A stretch of 43,701 nt of DNA. It comes from Oscillospiraceae bacterium (GTDB taxonomy: Bacteria > Bacillota > Clostridia > Oscillospirales > Oscillospiraceae). The notes below the pieces were generated by a model. The model was not told where the DNA came from and did no database searches. It worked only from the letters and a program-made list of their open reading frames with translations. Positions 1-7,996 of the stretch are shown here, piece after piece. How positions within the stretch are numbered: position 1 is the first letter of the stretch; each line of letters starts with the position of its first letter. The stretch is taken from assembly GCA_009783555.1 (NCBI GenBank), contig WRDH01000024.1, positions 1 through 43,701 of the forward strand, written 5' to 3'. A program made the position numbers and the translations under genes.

Positions 1-1
1 A

Positions 2-349
2 ACTGTTCTTATCGTCGATGATTCATCTTTAATGAGGCGACTGATAAAAAACATCGTAGTCAAAAACGGTTACGATGTTCTCGGCGAAGCGGAAAACGGT
101 AAGAAGGGTGTTGAAAAATACAAAGAGCTCAAACCGGATTTTGTCACAATGGATTTAATCATGGATGAAATGAACGGCTTGGAGGCTCTTAAATTAATAA
201 TTGAGGAAGACCCTAATGCAAATGTAATAATGGTAAGCTCCATGGGTCAGGAGGTACTCGTCCGCGACGCGATAGTATTAGGCGCAAAGCACTTCGTAAT
301 GAAACCCTTTGATGAACGCCAGGTCATGGAGGCGATCAAAAAGCTCTAA
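2..349 (+). CDS. CheY-like response regulator (5' end outside window)
   Basis: Single REC domain that would accept a phosphoryl group from a histidine kinase and act through protein contacts; no output domain follows. The reading frame is already open at base 2, before the first in-frame ATG at 32, and encodes the family's beta-1 stretch VLIVDDSS, so the true start lies upstream. Visible hallmarks are the acidic pair in VDD, the phospho-acceptor Asp in VTMDLIMDEMNG, the switch Ser in MVSSMG and the invariant Lys in VMKPFD. The sequence most resembles CheY-type regulators used in chemotaxis, but no chemotaxis genes are in view, so the pathway is inferred. The stop codon at 347-349 is also the first triplet of a large palindrome. 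Confidence 0.9.
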   Translation, partial: TVLIVDDSSLMRRLIKNIVVKNGYDVLGEAENGKKGVEKYKELKPDFVTMDLIMDEMNGLEALKLIIEEDPNANVIMVSSMGQEVLVRDAIVLGAKHFVMKPFDERQVMEAIKKL

Positions 350-486
350 GTACTTGGCGGGTATCCGTAATACTTTTCATAGTTTCAGTCAGCACACAAG
401 TTTTGCCGAACAAAACAATCTTCCGCTAAGGTGCAGTGCATTGGCTGGAACTATTAAAAGTATTACGGATACCCGCCAAGCACTTA
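347..486 (+). repeat. Family F1 palindromic element, copy 1
   Basis: A 140-bp imperfect palindrome. The arms at 347-391 and 442-486 pair at about 41 of 45 positions. It fills the gap between the stop codons of two convergent genes: it overlaps the first TAA and ends 4 bp before the second. The interior is shared with the copy at 32023-32161, which lies in the opposite orientation. The inner-arm differences (TTTCAGTCA against TGGCTGGAA) are G:U wobbles if the plus strand is the folded strand. It could act as a bidirectional terminator, a structured RNA or a non-autonomous mobile element; the sequence does not decide which. Confidence 0.85.
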
Positions 487-490
487 CAGT

Positions 491-2167
491 TTACCCCTCT
501 TTTCGTATCTGCGCCCTCTTTATTTTTCCGCTTATAGTTTTCGGCAGTTCTTCCACAAATTCCACTATTCTTGGGTATTTGTAGGGGGCTGTTGTCTTTT
601 TCACGTACTCCTGAAGCTCTTTTATCATTTCATCGGATGGCTCAAAGCCTTTATTCAGAACAACCGTTGCTTTTACAACCTGTCCCCTTTTCGGGTCGGG
701 TGCTCCCGTTATGGCACATTCGAGGACTGCATCGTGTTCCGACAGCACGCTCTCTACTTCAAAGGGACCTATTCTGTAACCTGAGCATTTTATCATGTCA
801 TCGTTTCTGCCAACAAACCAATAATATCCCTCAGGGTCACGCCATGCGGTGTCCCCGGTGTCGTATACGTTTGTGCCGGTGCTGTCAGGAGCAAATGCCT
901 TTTTTGTCAGTTCATCATCTAAGTAATACCCCTTGAATAAGCCAACGGCTTTGGTATTTCTTACAACAATTCTTCCTTCTTCGCCGTCCTCGCAGGTATT
1001 ACCGTCTGCATCTACAAGATCTATATCATATAGTGGTGCGGGCTTTCCCATTGAGCCGGGTTTTGGCTTAAACCAGCCGAAATTGGCAATCAGCACCGTA
1101 GATTCAGACTGTCCGAAGCCTTCGTACATATCAAGCCCCCAGACTTCTTTTATTTTGTTAAATATTTCGGGATTGAGCGGTTCTCCCGCGTTTCCACAGT
1201 GCTCTATTGCGCTAAAATCGTAATCATCCATACCTTCAGCAAGCATGAATCTAAACATAGTAGGCGGTGCGCAAAATGTTGCTATGCGGTACTTTTCAAG
1301 CTTTTCCATTACGTTTTTCGGGATGAATTTTTCCATATCATATGCGAACACGGGTGCTCCGCATATAAACTGACCGTAAATTTTACCCCACCCGAACTTT
1401 GCCCAACCCGAATCGGACATTGAGTTGTGGAGTTTATTTTCGCGCACCTGCTGCCAATATTTGGCTGTGACAATATGACCTAACGGATGTGAGAAATCAT
1501 GGAGCACCATTTTCGGCATTCCCGTTGTACCTGATGTAAAGTAAATAAGCATCGGATCTGTGCTTTTGATTTGTCCGGTGTCTGTCGGGCGTGGGAATGT
1601 ATCAGTAAACACAGGGTGCGGGACTGTATCAATGTCTATAAATGGAAGCCATCCGGCGCGTTTATCGGGAGTTAGTATTTTTGTCTCTATTGTAGGACAT
1701 TCCGGCAATGCCTGCTCAACTTGTGAAGCTATAAAGCCATCTATGTCGCTGTAACAGATGATAGCTTTGATTTTTGCGGCATTAGCTCTATAGATAATGT
1801 CTTTTGATGTAAGTTGCATCGTCGCAGGGATTACGATTGCACCAAGCTTGCAAAGCGCAATTGCGGTTATCCAGTATTCGTACCGCTGTCGCAATACACA
1901 CATGACAACATCGCCTTTACCTATTCCAAGATTCCGGAAGTAGTTTGCCGCTCTGTTTGAGAGATTGCTTAGGTCTTCGAATGTAAAACTGCACTCACCA
2001 CCGTGGTCGTCACACCACATAAGCGCAAGCTTGCCGGGCTCCCGCTTCGCCCATTCATCAACAATGTCAAACCCAAAGTTAAAATCATCGGGAACGTTGA
2101 TTTGAAAATTCTCTATAAAGTCCTCGTAGGACATAAACTCCGCGCGCGGCAGATATCTTTCAAGCAT
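491..2167 (-). CDS. AMP-dependent acyl-CoA synthetase (acetyl/medium-chain type)
   Basis: A 558-aa member of the ANL adenylating family, expected to activate a short- or medium-chain carboxylate to acyl-AMP and then to the CoA thioester in the cytosol. The phosphate-binding motif YFTSGTTGMPKM is at residues 209-220, the A5 motif YEGFGQSES at 348-356, the hinge region YDTGDT at 435-440, SGYRIGPFEVE at 462-472, and the catalytic Lys is K548 in PKTISGKIKR. Length is normal for ACSM/acetyl-CoA synthetase-like enzymes; the substrate cannot be read from sequence. The start is supported by GGAGG upstream of ATG. It lies 66 bp downstream of an XRE-cupin regulator gene, suggesting a two-gene unit. Its stop lies 4 bp from repeat F1 copy 1. 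Confidence 0.9.
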   Translation of the reverse strand: MLERYLPRAEFMSYEDFIENFQINVPDDFNFGFDIVDEWAKREPGKLALMWCDDHGGECSFTFEDLSNLSNRAANYFRNLGIGKGDVVMCVLRQRYEYWITAIALCKLGAIVIPATMQLTSKDIIYRANAAKIKAIICYSDIDGFIASQVEQALPECPTIETKILTPDKRAGWLPFIDIDTVPHPVFTDTFPRPTDTGQIKSTDPMLIYFTSGTTGMPKMVLHDFSHPLGHIVTAKYWQQVRENKLHNSMSDSGWAKFGWGKIYGQFICGAPVFAYDMEKFIPKNVMEKLEKYRIATFCAPPTMFRFMLAEGMDDYDFSAIEHCGNAGEPLNPEIFNKIKEVWGLDMYEGFGQSESTVLIANFGWFKPKPGSMGKPAPLYDIDLVDADGNTCEDGEEGRIVVRNTKAVGLFKGYYLDDELTKKAFAPDSTGTNVYDTGDTAWRDPEGYYWFVGRNDDMIKCSGYRIGPFEVESVLSEHDAVLECAITGAPDPKRGQVVKATVVLNKGFEPSDEMIKELQEYVKKTTAPYKYPRIVEFVEELPKTISGKIKRAQIRKEG

Positions 2168-2233
2168 GATAAAACCTCCGGCTTTATTGTTTCGTCATTG
2201 CGGCTTCCGAGCAGCAATCCCGTGAAGCGTGCA

Positions 2234-2785
2234 TTATTCAGTAATAACAGTCATAAATCGTGCTTTTTCCGTTCCTATTGCTCTTTGACCGTGGGGGTTA
2301 GTGGGGTCGAAGTAGACTGCATCACCCGGCTTTAGCTCGTATTCTTTATCACAATATGTTATAACGATTTCGCCTTCGAGTACCAGATTAAACTCTTGAC
2401 CTTCATGTGTGACGAGCGGGGCTTCCGGCTGTCCGGGGGAGAGTGTTACGAGAAGCGGCTCCATCACTTTACCTTTGAACCTCGGTGCAAGGCTTTCAAA
2501 CATATAGCCGGGATAACGGTCTATGGTTTTACCTTTTCCCCGGCGGCAAACCTGCATTGTTGAAATACGTGCGGCTTCACCCGTTAAGATTTCCGATAAA
2601 TCAACTCCGAACTTTTGCGATATGTGATAAAGAACGCTGATTGGTATGTTTTTCCCGCTCGCTTCATACTCCTTGTATGTCGAGACACCCACACCGGTTT
2701 CTTTTGCCATATCTTCTTCGGAAAGATCAAAAATCTCCCGCAGCTCACGAATCCTCTCGGATATCAATACATACTTTTCATCCAT
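2234..2785 (-). CDS. XRE-family regulator with C-terminal cupin domain
   Basis: A 183-aa transcriptional regulator. The N-terminal helix-turn-helix (about residues 6-60, with ERIRELRE and EDMAKETGVGVSTYKEYE) is followed by a cupin barrel (about 105-183, with HEGQEFNLVLEG and LKPGDAVYFDPTNPHG) that normally binds a small ligand or metal. I chose the ATG at 2785 because AAGGAA precedes it; the open frame extends to 2938 but there overlaps the neighbouring gene's 3' end. This regulator type commonly precedes acyl-CoA ligase genes in Clostridia, so it probably controls the synthetase 66 bp downstream in response to a metabolite. That function is an inference from context. Confidence 0.88.
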   Translation of the reverse strand: MDEKYVLISERIRELREIFDLSEEDMAKETGVGVSTYKEYEASGKNIPISVLYHISQKFGVDLSEILTGEAARISTMQVCRRGKGKTIDRYPGYMFESLAPRFKGKVMEPLLVTLSPGQPEAPLVTHEGQEFNLVLEGEIVITYCDKEYELKPGDAVYFDPTNPHGQRAIGTEKARFMTVITE

Positions 2786-2846
2786 GATAGTCACAATTCC
2801 TTTCAAAAAGATAGGGGTAAGACGGGGGGGGGACGGCATCTGTCTT

Positions 2847-3977
2847 CTAGCGTTTTGGCATTCTTTCCATTTCTTCCCGGACTTCCAACATACGTATACG
2901 CTCATCATATTTATTTTGGTAAAACTCAAATAAAGCATTAATAATAAAAACTTTTTGTTCTACCCTTACACTGAGCCGGTTCGACATGCATGTTTCCGTT
3001 GTATAGGCCGGGATATTATATCTCAGTGTATATTCCCGTGTAGTTGTGCCGCGAACAAGCTTACTTCTCGCAGGCCCGAAACTTCTTCCGCCATATGATC
3101 CCAGGTGCCTGCCAACGAGGTCGGTTTGATTTATTGTATCTGAAACATATCTTATGGCTTCCAGCATCTCCTCAGTAGTTTCATGACCCGGCCAAAACAA
3201 AATCTTATTGGAAAAACCATCTTGATAAGCTTCGTGCATGTCGATAATTACACAGGGTTTGAAGTCGTCGAGCAATTCCGTAATAACTGCTGCGACTCTT
3301 TGTGCAGCGGTACCGTTACTGTCACCGGGGAACTGGCGATTCAAATTTTGCCCACCCGGACCCCAGCTATCAGGCGAAGTGGCGGTGGCTTTTGGAATAA
3401 TCAGGAAGCTTCCGCTTGTAAAATAAAAGTTATCGACAAGATATTGCGCCGCCTCCTGCCCTGCCCGTTCACGCCCGTGGACACCACCGATAACAGCAAT
3501 ACTCGGTCCGGATATGCCGGTGTTAAATATGTGATAGGTTACAGCATACTTTTCAAAACCTTCCGGCACAATTGAGGATGTTTCATGTATTAATACCGAT
3601 ACCGGCTCTACCGTAATATCTAAGACCACCTCTTCCTCACTCATATCGCCTTCAATGATGCCATTTTCCGGAATGTACATATTATCCTCATCGACATCGC
3701 TTTGAGATTGACTTAACATGATATTGTTATCAACAACACCAAAGTCGTTATGAAATTTCGTTTCACTTGCATCTTTACTCTCCGCATTTGGATATGCAGT
3801 TGTTGAATTACTTGCAGCAAGAGACAATACTAGTGTTGCTGCTAATATATTGATGATAAAATACTTAGTCATATATTTTTCTTTTACCAGCACTAAGTTA
3901 TCTCTCAACGGTTTTCTTATGTCATTTAATATCTTGCTTATGATTTGACTCATCTCAAGTTTTAACACTAATCTCAT
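2847..3977 (-). CDS. Secreted M14-like zinc peptidase / aspartoacylase-fold protein
   Basis: About 376 aa. A hydrophobic segment (FIINILAATLVLSLAAS) reads as a signal sequence, then a spacer, then a catalytic region. Metal-binding hallmarks of the M14/AstE-AspA fold are visible: HGRE in GGVHGRERAG, a second His in IDMHEAYQDG and a late acidic residue in AYTTETCMS. GGQNLNRQFPGD matches the substrate-pocket Asn-Arg region. It probably removes or trims peptides at the cell surface; the substrate is unknown. Start uncertain: ATG 3977 has GGAGAG upstream; ATG 3872 would give a more conventional signal peptide but a weak ribosome binding site; a GTG lies at 3995. A good promoter lies upstream. Confidence 0.75.
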   Translation of the reverse strand: MRLVLKLEMSQIISKILNDIRKPLRDNLVLVKEKYMTKYFIINILAATLVLSLAASNSTTAYPNAESKDASETKFHNDFGVVDNNIMLSQSQSDVDEDNMYIPENGIIEGDMSEEEVVLDITVEPVSVLIHETSSIVPEGFEKYAVTYHIFNTGISGPSIAVIGGVHGRERAGQEAAQYLVDNFYFTSGSFLIIPKATATSPDSWGPGGQNLNRQFPGDSNGTAAQRVAAVITELLDDFKPCVIIDMHEAYQDGFSNKILFWPGHETTEEMLEAIRYVSDTINQTDLVGRHLGSYGGRSFGPARSKLVRGTTTREYTLRYNIPAYTTETCMSNRLSVRVEQKVFIINALFEFYQNKYDERIRMLEVREEMERMPKR

Positions 3978-4027
3978 CTTTGTAAATCTCTCCACTACCT
4001 GTCTCTATATCCGGCAAGATTCCTTTG

Positions 4028-4056
4028 ATTATATCACAGTGTTTTTTTGTATACAA
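4028..4056 (-). promoter_or_regulatory. Sigma-A-type promoter of the M14-like peptidase gene
   Basis: On the minus strand TTGTAT (4051-4056) is 17 bp from a consensus TATAAT (4028-4033), about 50 bp before the proposed start codon. Confidence 0.6.
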
Positions 4057-4123
4057 TCATCCAAACGAATGTCATGGAACAGTCCCCTGTTCCGTTGTCA
4101 AAAAATATTTTTCAAAATTTCTC

Positions 4124-4152
4124 TTGACAAGCATGTTTTGGCGTGCTAGTGT
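4124..4152 (+). promoter_or_regulatory. Promoter of the GntR/ABC operon
   Basis: Consensus -35 TTGACA (4124-4129), 17-bp spacer and -10 TAGTGT (4147-4152), 26 bp before the start of the regulator gene. Confidence 0.7.
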
Positions 4153-4163
4153 GGTGGTACACT
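4148..4163 (+). promoter_or_regulatory. Probable YtrA-type operator
   Basis: Perfect dyad AGTGT-N6-ACACT covering most of the -10 box and the expected transcription start. YtrA-subfamily GntR regulators are known to bind dyads of this kind and repress their own operons; the position here fits autorepression. Confidence 0.65.
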
Positions 4164-4178
4164 GAAGGAGGTGGCACG

Positions 4179-4574
4179 ATGCAGATGTATGAAGAGTGGG
4201 GGCAATCGTTTGATGACAGGATGCCAATCTACCGCCAGATAATCCTCCGGTTCAGACGGGCGTTCGTACGCGGAGATATCAAGCCGGGAGATAGAATCCC
4301 TTCCATCCGCGAACTGTCCGGATTTTTAAGAGTAAACACAAATACAATACAGCGTGTTTACCGGGAAATGGAGCGGGATGGTGTTATCAACAGCAAACGG
4401 GGTACAGGATATTATTTTACGGAGGATACGGAAATGACGGAAAAAATGCAAAAGGATCTAACTTCGGAGTCTATGCAGCGTTTTGTGGATGAGATGAGTG
4501 CTCTGGGTTTTAGTAAAAACGAGATCCTGGAGGAACTCAAATCTTACTTAAAAGGAGTCGTCGGCAATGACTAA
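4179..4574 (+). CDS. GntR-family regulator, YtrA subfamily
   Basis: A 131-aa DNA-binding protein. The winged helix-turn-helix covers about residues 10-80, with PIYRQIILRFRRA, GDRIPSIRELSGFLRVN and VYREMERDGVINSKRGTG. It is followed by a short helical tail instead of the large effector domain of other GntR proteins; this is the YtrA architecture. I chose ATG 4179 because GGAGGTGG lies just before it; an earlier in-frame start would sit on the promoter. It is first in an operon with an ABC ATPase, a membrane protein and a lipoprotein, and probably represses them until an envelope stress or ligand releases it. The 3' end overlaps the ABC gene by 8 bp. Confidence 0.9.
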   Translation: MQMYEEWGQSFDDRMPIYRQIILRFRRAFVRGDIKPGDRIPSIRELSGFLRVNTNTIQRVYREMERDGVINSKRGTGYYFTEDTEMTEKMQKDLTSESMQRFVDEMSALGFSKNEILEELKSYLKGVVGND

Positions 4575-5289
4575 AATTCTTGATATCAAAAATGTTGAAA
4601 TGAAATTTCCCGGCTGTCATGCTCTGCAGGGTGTAGATATGACAATAGAACCCGGCCAAATCGTAGGATTGCTCGGTCCGAATGCTTCGGGTAAAACTAC
4701 ACTTCTAAAAATCATAGCAGGGTTACTTCAACCGGCTGCAGGGTCAGTGCAGTATGGAGCAGATATAACGGAAGCATGTCCGGAAGCAAGAAAACTTATA
4801 GGGTTTTGCCCCGATTATATGAAGTTCCCACGCTGGATGCGCGTAAAGGATGTGTTTGCATTCTATAAGGACATGTATCCCGATTACTCGCAAGCGCGCG
4901 CAGAAGAACTGATGGGATTACTTGAGTTGAATCCAGTCTTGACCTCATCGGCCAAGAGCTTGTCAAAAGGTATGCACGAAAGGCTTGCACTCGCTGCAAC
5001 ATTTTCCCGCGAAACGTCTTTATATCTGCTCGATGAGCCGCTTGACGGGATCGATCCTGTCGGAAAAACTAAAGTTATCGACACAATCATCTCAATGCAG
5101 CCCGATGGCGCGTCAACACTGATTTCGACGCATTTGGTAAAAGATATAGAACGCATATTAACAAATGTTTATTTCCTGTCAAAGGGTAAAATCGTGTTCT
5201 CCGGCGATTGCGATACTATACGCGAGGAGCGTAACAAAACTATAGAACAAGCATATTTGGAGGTGTTCATTAATGAAGGCTCATACTAA
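4567..5289 (+). CDS. ABC transporter ATP-binding protein
   Basis: A 240-aa nucleotide-binding subunit. Walker A GPNASGKT is at residues 37-44, the signature LSKGM at 132-136 (a variant of LSGGQ typical of YtrB-like exporters), Walker B LYLLDEP at 152-158, and the H-loop His in STHLV near 189. The Q-loop position reads GFCPDY rather than Gln-containing, also seen in this subfamily. It starts 8 bp inside the regulator gene and its end overlaps the permease gene by 17 bp, so the three are translationally coupled. The cargo is unknown; such operons in Firmicutes often answer cell-wall-active compounds. Confidence 0.92.
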   Translation: MTKILDIKNVEMKFPGCHALQGVDMTIEPGQIVGLLGPNASGKTTLLKIIAGLLQPAAGSVQYGADITEACPEARKLIGFCPDYMKFPRWMRVKDVFAFYKDMYPDYSQARAEELMGLLELNPVLTSSAKSLSKGMHERLALAATFSRETSLYLLDEPLDGIDPVGKTKVIDTIISMQPDGASTLISTHLVKDIERILTNVYFLSKGKIVFSGDCDTIREERNKTIEQAYLEVFINEGSY

Positions 5290-6052
5290 ATTCCAAAGCT
5301 CACTTTTTTACGCATTTCGCGCGGGGGCATCTCCGAGGTTGATTGTGTTCGCGGTAATTCTTGTGATGAATCTAGCTTTTATCATACCGGGATTGCTTGG
5401 AATACTGCCGGCAGCAGCCTTAATAACCGCTGTATCACTCAGCGGAGCAGCAATCGGTGTTATGACAGTGTTTAATATTATTGGTGATGCTTCTATCTTC
5501 AACACTATATTTTCCACGTCTGGTGCTCCCATTTATGCTCTTACTCCGGCACCACGCAGAAATACAATATTCGCAAGCGTTATTGCTATGTTTGTTATGG
5601 ATTTTATTACAATGGCAATATCAATTGCAGGTGTGGTCATCTTATCAATTAACCTTGGCGGTTATTATCTGGGGCTTAGTTTTTTGCAAATGATACCCGG
5701 TAGCATTGGATTGAGCTTGCAATCTGCATTTATACAGTTTGCAGGAGGTATTGCGACATACTTCTTTGTTTTGATGCTCATCATGTTTTGCAAGGCGTTA
5801 CGGAAGTCGGTACTGTACACTAAACATACCGGAGGGTTTCTTGCCTTCCTTGCAGGGGTCGGAATATTTTACTTGTTAACTGTTTCAGCACTCTTGGTTG
5901 CGCCGTTTGGTACAGTGACAAGATTATACGGGTTTATTTCTATAACTGTCGGCTCTCTGGGAATGAGTTTATACGCTTTGATAATTCTGATATTCGCTGC
6001 TGTATTATTTGTCTTGACTTCTCGTCTAATAGAAAGGAAAATGAATATATGA
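5273..6052 (+). CDS. ABC transporter membrane (permease) subunit
   Basis: A 259-aa polytopic membrane protein with about six hydrophobic segments (for example near residues 20-40, 45-65, 105-130, 150-175, 190-215 and 225-250). There is no motif I can name beyond resemblance to ABC-2-like permeases. It is the obvious membrane partner of the overlapping ATPase gene. ATG at 5273 lies inside the ATPase 3' end, and the gene ends 4 bp into the next gene. Substrate unknown. Confidence 0.82.
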   Translation: MKAHTKFQSSLFYAFRAGASPRLIVFAVILVMNLAFIIPGLLGILPAAALITAVSLSGAAIGVMTVFNIIGDASIFNTIFSTSGAPIYALTPAPRRNTIFASVIAMFVMDFITMAISIAGVVILSINLGGYYLGLSFLQMIPGSIGLSLQSAFIQFAGGIATYFFVLMLIMFCKALRKSVLYTKHTGGFLAFLAGVGIFYLLTVSALLVAPFGTVTRLYGFISITVGSLGMSLYALIILIFAAVLFVLTSRLIERKMNI

Positions 6053-6795
6053 AAAAGGTTATTGTTTTAGTGTTTTGTGCAGTGCTCGCTTTCGTGTTTA
6101 CGGTCGGTTGTGTATCAATCAACTTCTCACAATGGGGAGGAGCGGGAGTTGCCGGAAGGGGTAGTATGGAAAAGTTTACGTTTAACGTCAATGAAATCAC
6201 CGAAGTCAGAGTTGAAATGCTGTGCAACATAGTTTATCACTCTGCACCGTCTGATACCGTTACTTTAGAAGTACAGCCGAATCTCATGGAGTACATCAGC
6301 GTTGAAGAATCCGGCGGTATACTCACTGTTCGCTCAACAAGAACCTTGAATATCACGGGTACCGGCAATACTCCCGTGTTGACTGTTTCTACGCCATCAC
6401 TCAATTGCGTATTTCACGCAGGTGCAGGCAGATTCAATGCTGTTGATCCCATAGTCAGTGATGATTTTTCAATTCATATCGCAGGTGCCGCAGATGCCAA
6501 AGCTGTGTTGGATGTACAAAATCTTTCGGTTAATCTTGCCGGTGCAGGCAGTATGGAGCTCTCAGGCACAGCTGACAGAGCCGATATAAGCATGGCAGGC
6601 GCAGGAAGGCTAAACGCACTGGAACTACAAACCCGCTCGGCTTCAATCAACCTTGCGGGCGTAGGTTCTGTAAGTATAAGCTGCTCTGACGATTTAAGCG
6701 TCATCGCCGGCGGCGTAGGCACCGTGGAGTACCGAGGCTCTCCCACCTTGGATTTAACAAGAGGCGGACTGGTAACTGTCAGGCAGGTCGATTGA
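6049..6795 (+). CDS. Lipoprotein with GIN (DUF2807) beta-helix domain
   Basis: A 248-aa predicted lipoprotein. Residues 1-21 form a signal peptide with a lipobox-like FTVGC (acylated Cys21). The rest is a repetitive beta structure with recurring G-A-G turns (AGAGRF, AGAADA, AGAGSM, AGAGRL, AGVGSV), diagnostic of the GIN/DUF2807 family. The family is abundant at bacterial cell surfaces and its biochemical role is not established. It overlaps the permease gene by 4 bp, so it is the last member of the YtrA-type operon and may be a surface accessory of the transporter. It ends only 5 bp from a convergent alcohol dehydrogenase gene, with no terminator between. Confidence 0.82.
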   Translation: MKKVIVLVFCAVLAFVFTVGCVSINFSQWGGAGVAGRGSMEKFTFNVNEITEVRVEMLCNIVYHSAPSDTVTLEVQPNLMEYISVEESGGILTVRSTRTLNITGTGNTPVLTVSTPSLNCVFHAGAGRFNAVDPIVSDDFSIHIAGAADAKAVLDVQNLSVNLAGAGSMELSGTADRADISMAGAGRLNALELQTRSASINLAGVGSVSISCSDDLSVIAGGVGTVEYRGSPTLDLTRGGLVTVRQVD

Positions 6796-6800
6796 CCTTT

Positions 6801-7979
6801 CTACTTCACAAGCTTGTATATCTCCAGCACATCCTGCCAATACAGCTTTTTAAATCCGCCAAGAGGTCTTTCATTACCGAAGGCCTCTTTTGTCGCTTTC
6901 TTCGCCATCACTTCAAGTTTTTCTTCGTTTATGCCTATGCCTGACAACGTGGTCTCAAGACCGATTTTGGCATAGAAGTCACGCAAACGGGATATTCCCT
7001 CTAAAACGATAGCATCGGGATCACGGAAGCTTCCTTCAACGCCCATGACATTGACGGCAAACTGTACGAACATATTAATATTGTCTTTATACACATACTG
7101 CATCCAGCCGGGTGTAAGAACAGCCAACCCCGCTCCATGAGCAACGTCATAAATAGCTGATAATTCATGCTCCATATCGTGACATGCCCAGTCCTGCTCT
7201 CGCCCCATGCCAATAAGGTCATTATGCGCGACTGTGCCGGCAAAACCAAGCTCAGCCCATGCATCATAGTTTTCCATGTCATTATATGCTATTGAGGCAT
7301 TTTTTATTAGTGTTTTTATAGTTGCTTCACATAATCCGTCAGTTAAATCAGTGTAGGTCGTATTGGTAAAATAACGTTCAAAAACATGGCTTATCATGTC
7401 GGCTACCCCATAACCGAGCTGCTCTTTCGGCAGAGTAAAGAACAGTTCCGGATTTACTATACTGAGTAAAGGACGGAGCTTATTATTGCCATATGGAAGT
7501 TTTTGTTCTGTTTCTTCTTTTGAAATGACAGTGCCGGGGCTTGCTTCACTACCTGCTGCAGGAATTGTAAGTATCGTTGCAATCGGTAATGCGTTTTCAA
7601 TAGGATTTGCTGTGCCGTACAATTCCCAGACATCGCCGTTGTAATAAACACCCATAGCGATAGCTTTTGCGGAATCGATGACGCTGCCGCCACCCACGGC
7701 CAGAATAAGCTCGACGTTTTCCCTCTTGCATAAATCAATGCCTTCATGCACAAGAGAGAGTCTGGGGTTTGGCTTTACCCCGCCAAGTTCTGCAAACTCA
7801 ATGCCGGCTGCTTTCAAAGATGTTATTACTTTGTCATATAGACCGCTTTTCTTTATGCTTCCACCACCATAATGCAGTAACACCTTTTTTGCATGGGGCT
7901 TTAAAAGTTCACCAATCTGTGTCTCCGTGTCTTTGCCGAAAATGATGCGTGTAGGGGAATAAAAATCAAAATTTAACAT
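6801..7979 (-). CDS. Iron-containing alcohol dehydrogenase (butanol dehydrogenase type)
   Basis: A 392-aa group III alcohol dehydrogenase, expected to reduce aldehydes such as butyraldehyde or acetaldehyde with NAD(P)H. The nucleotide-binding GGGSVIDSAKA is at residues 96-106. The four metal ligands by family spacing are D194, H198, H267 and H281 (VADMISH; ACHDMEH; VAHGAG). ATG 7979 has AAAGGAA before it; the open frame extends upstream into the ldh 3' end, so the shorter start is preferred. It lies 17 bp downstream of ldh in the same direction, a compact unit for re-oxidising NADH in fermentation. Substrate and cofactor preference are not decided by sequence. Confidence 0.9.
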   Translation of the reverse strand: MLNFDFYSPTRIIFGKDTETQIGELLKPHAKKVLLHYGGGSIKKSGLYDKVITSLKAAGIEFAELGGVKPNPRLSLVHEGIDLCKRENVELILAVGGGSVIDSAKAIAMGVYYNGDVWELYGTANPIENALPIATILTIPAAGSEASPGTVISKEETEQKLPYGNNKLRPLLSIVNPELFFTLPKEQLGYGVADMISHVFERYFTNTTYTDLTDGLCEATIKTLIKNASIAYNDMENYDAWAELGFAGTVAHNDLIGMGREQDWACHDMEHELSAIYDVAHGAGLAVLTPGWMQYVYKDNINMFVQFAVNVMGVEGSFRDPDAIVLEGISRLRDFYAKIGLETTLSGIGINEEKLEVMAKKATKEAFGNERPLGGFKKLYWQDVLEIYKLVK

Positions 7980-7996
7980 ACTTGAGTTCCTTTCTT

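Noticed and set aside
2234-2938. Long form of the XRE-cupin protein
   Set aside because: The extra 51 residues overlap the neighbouring gene and lack a ribosome binding site; ATG 2785 has both site and family-typical start.
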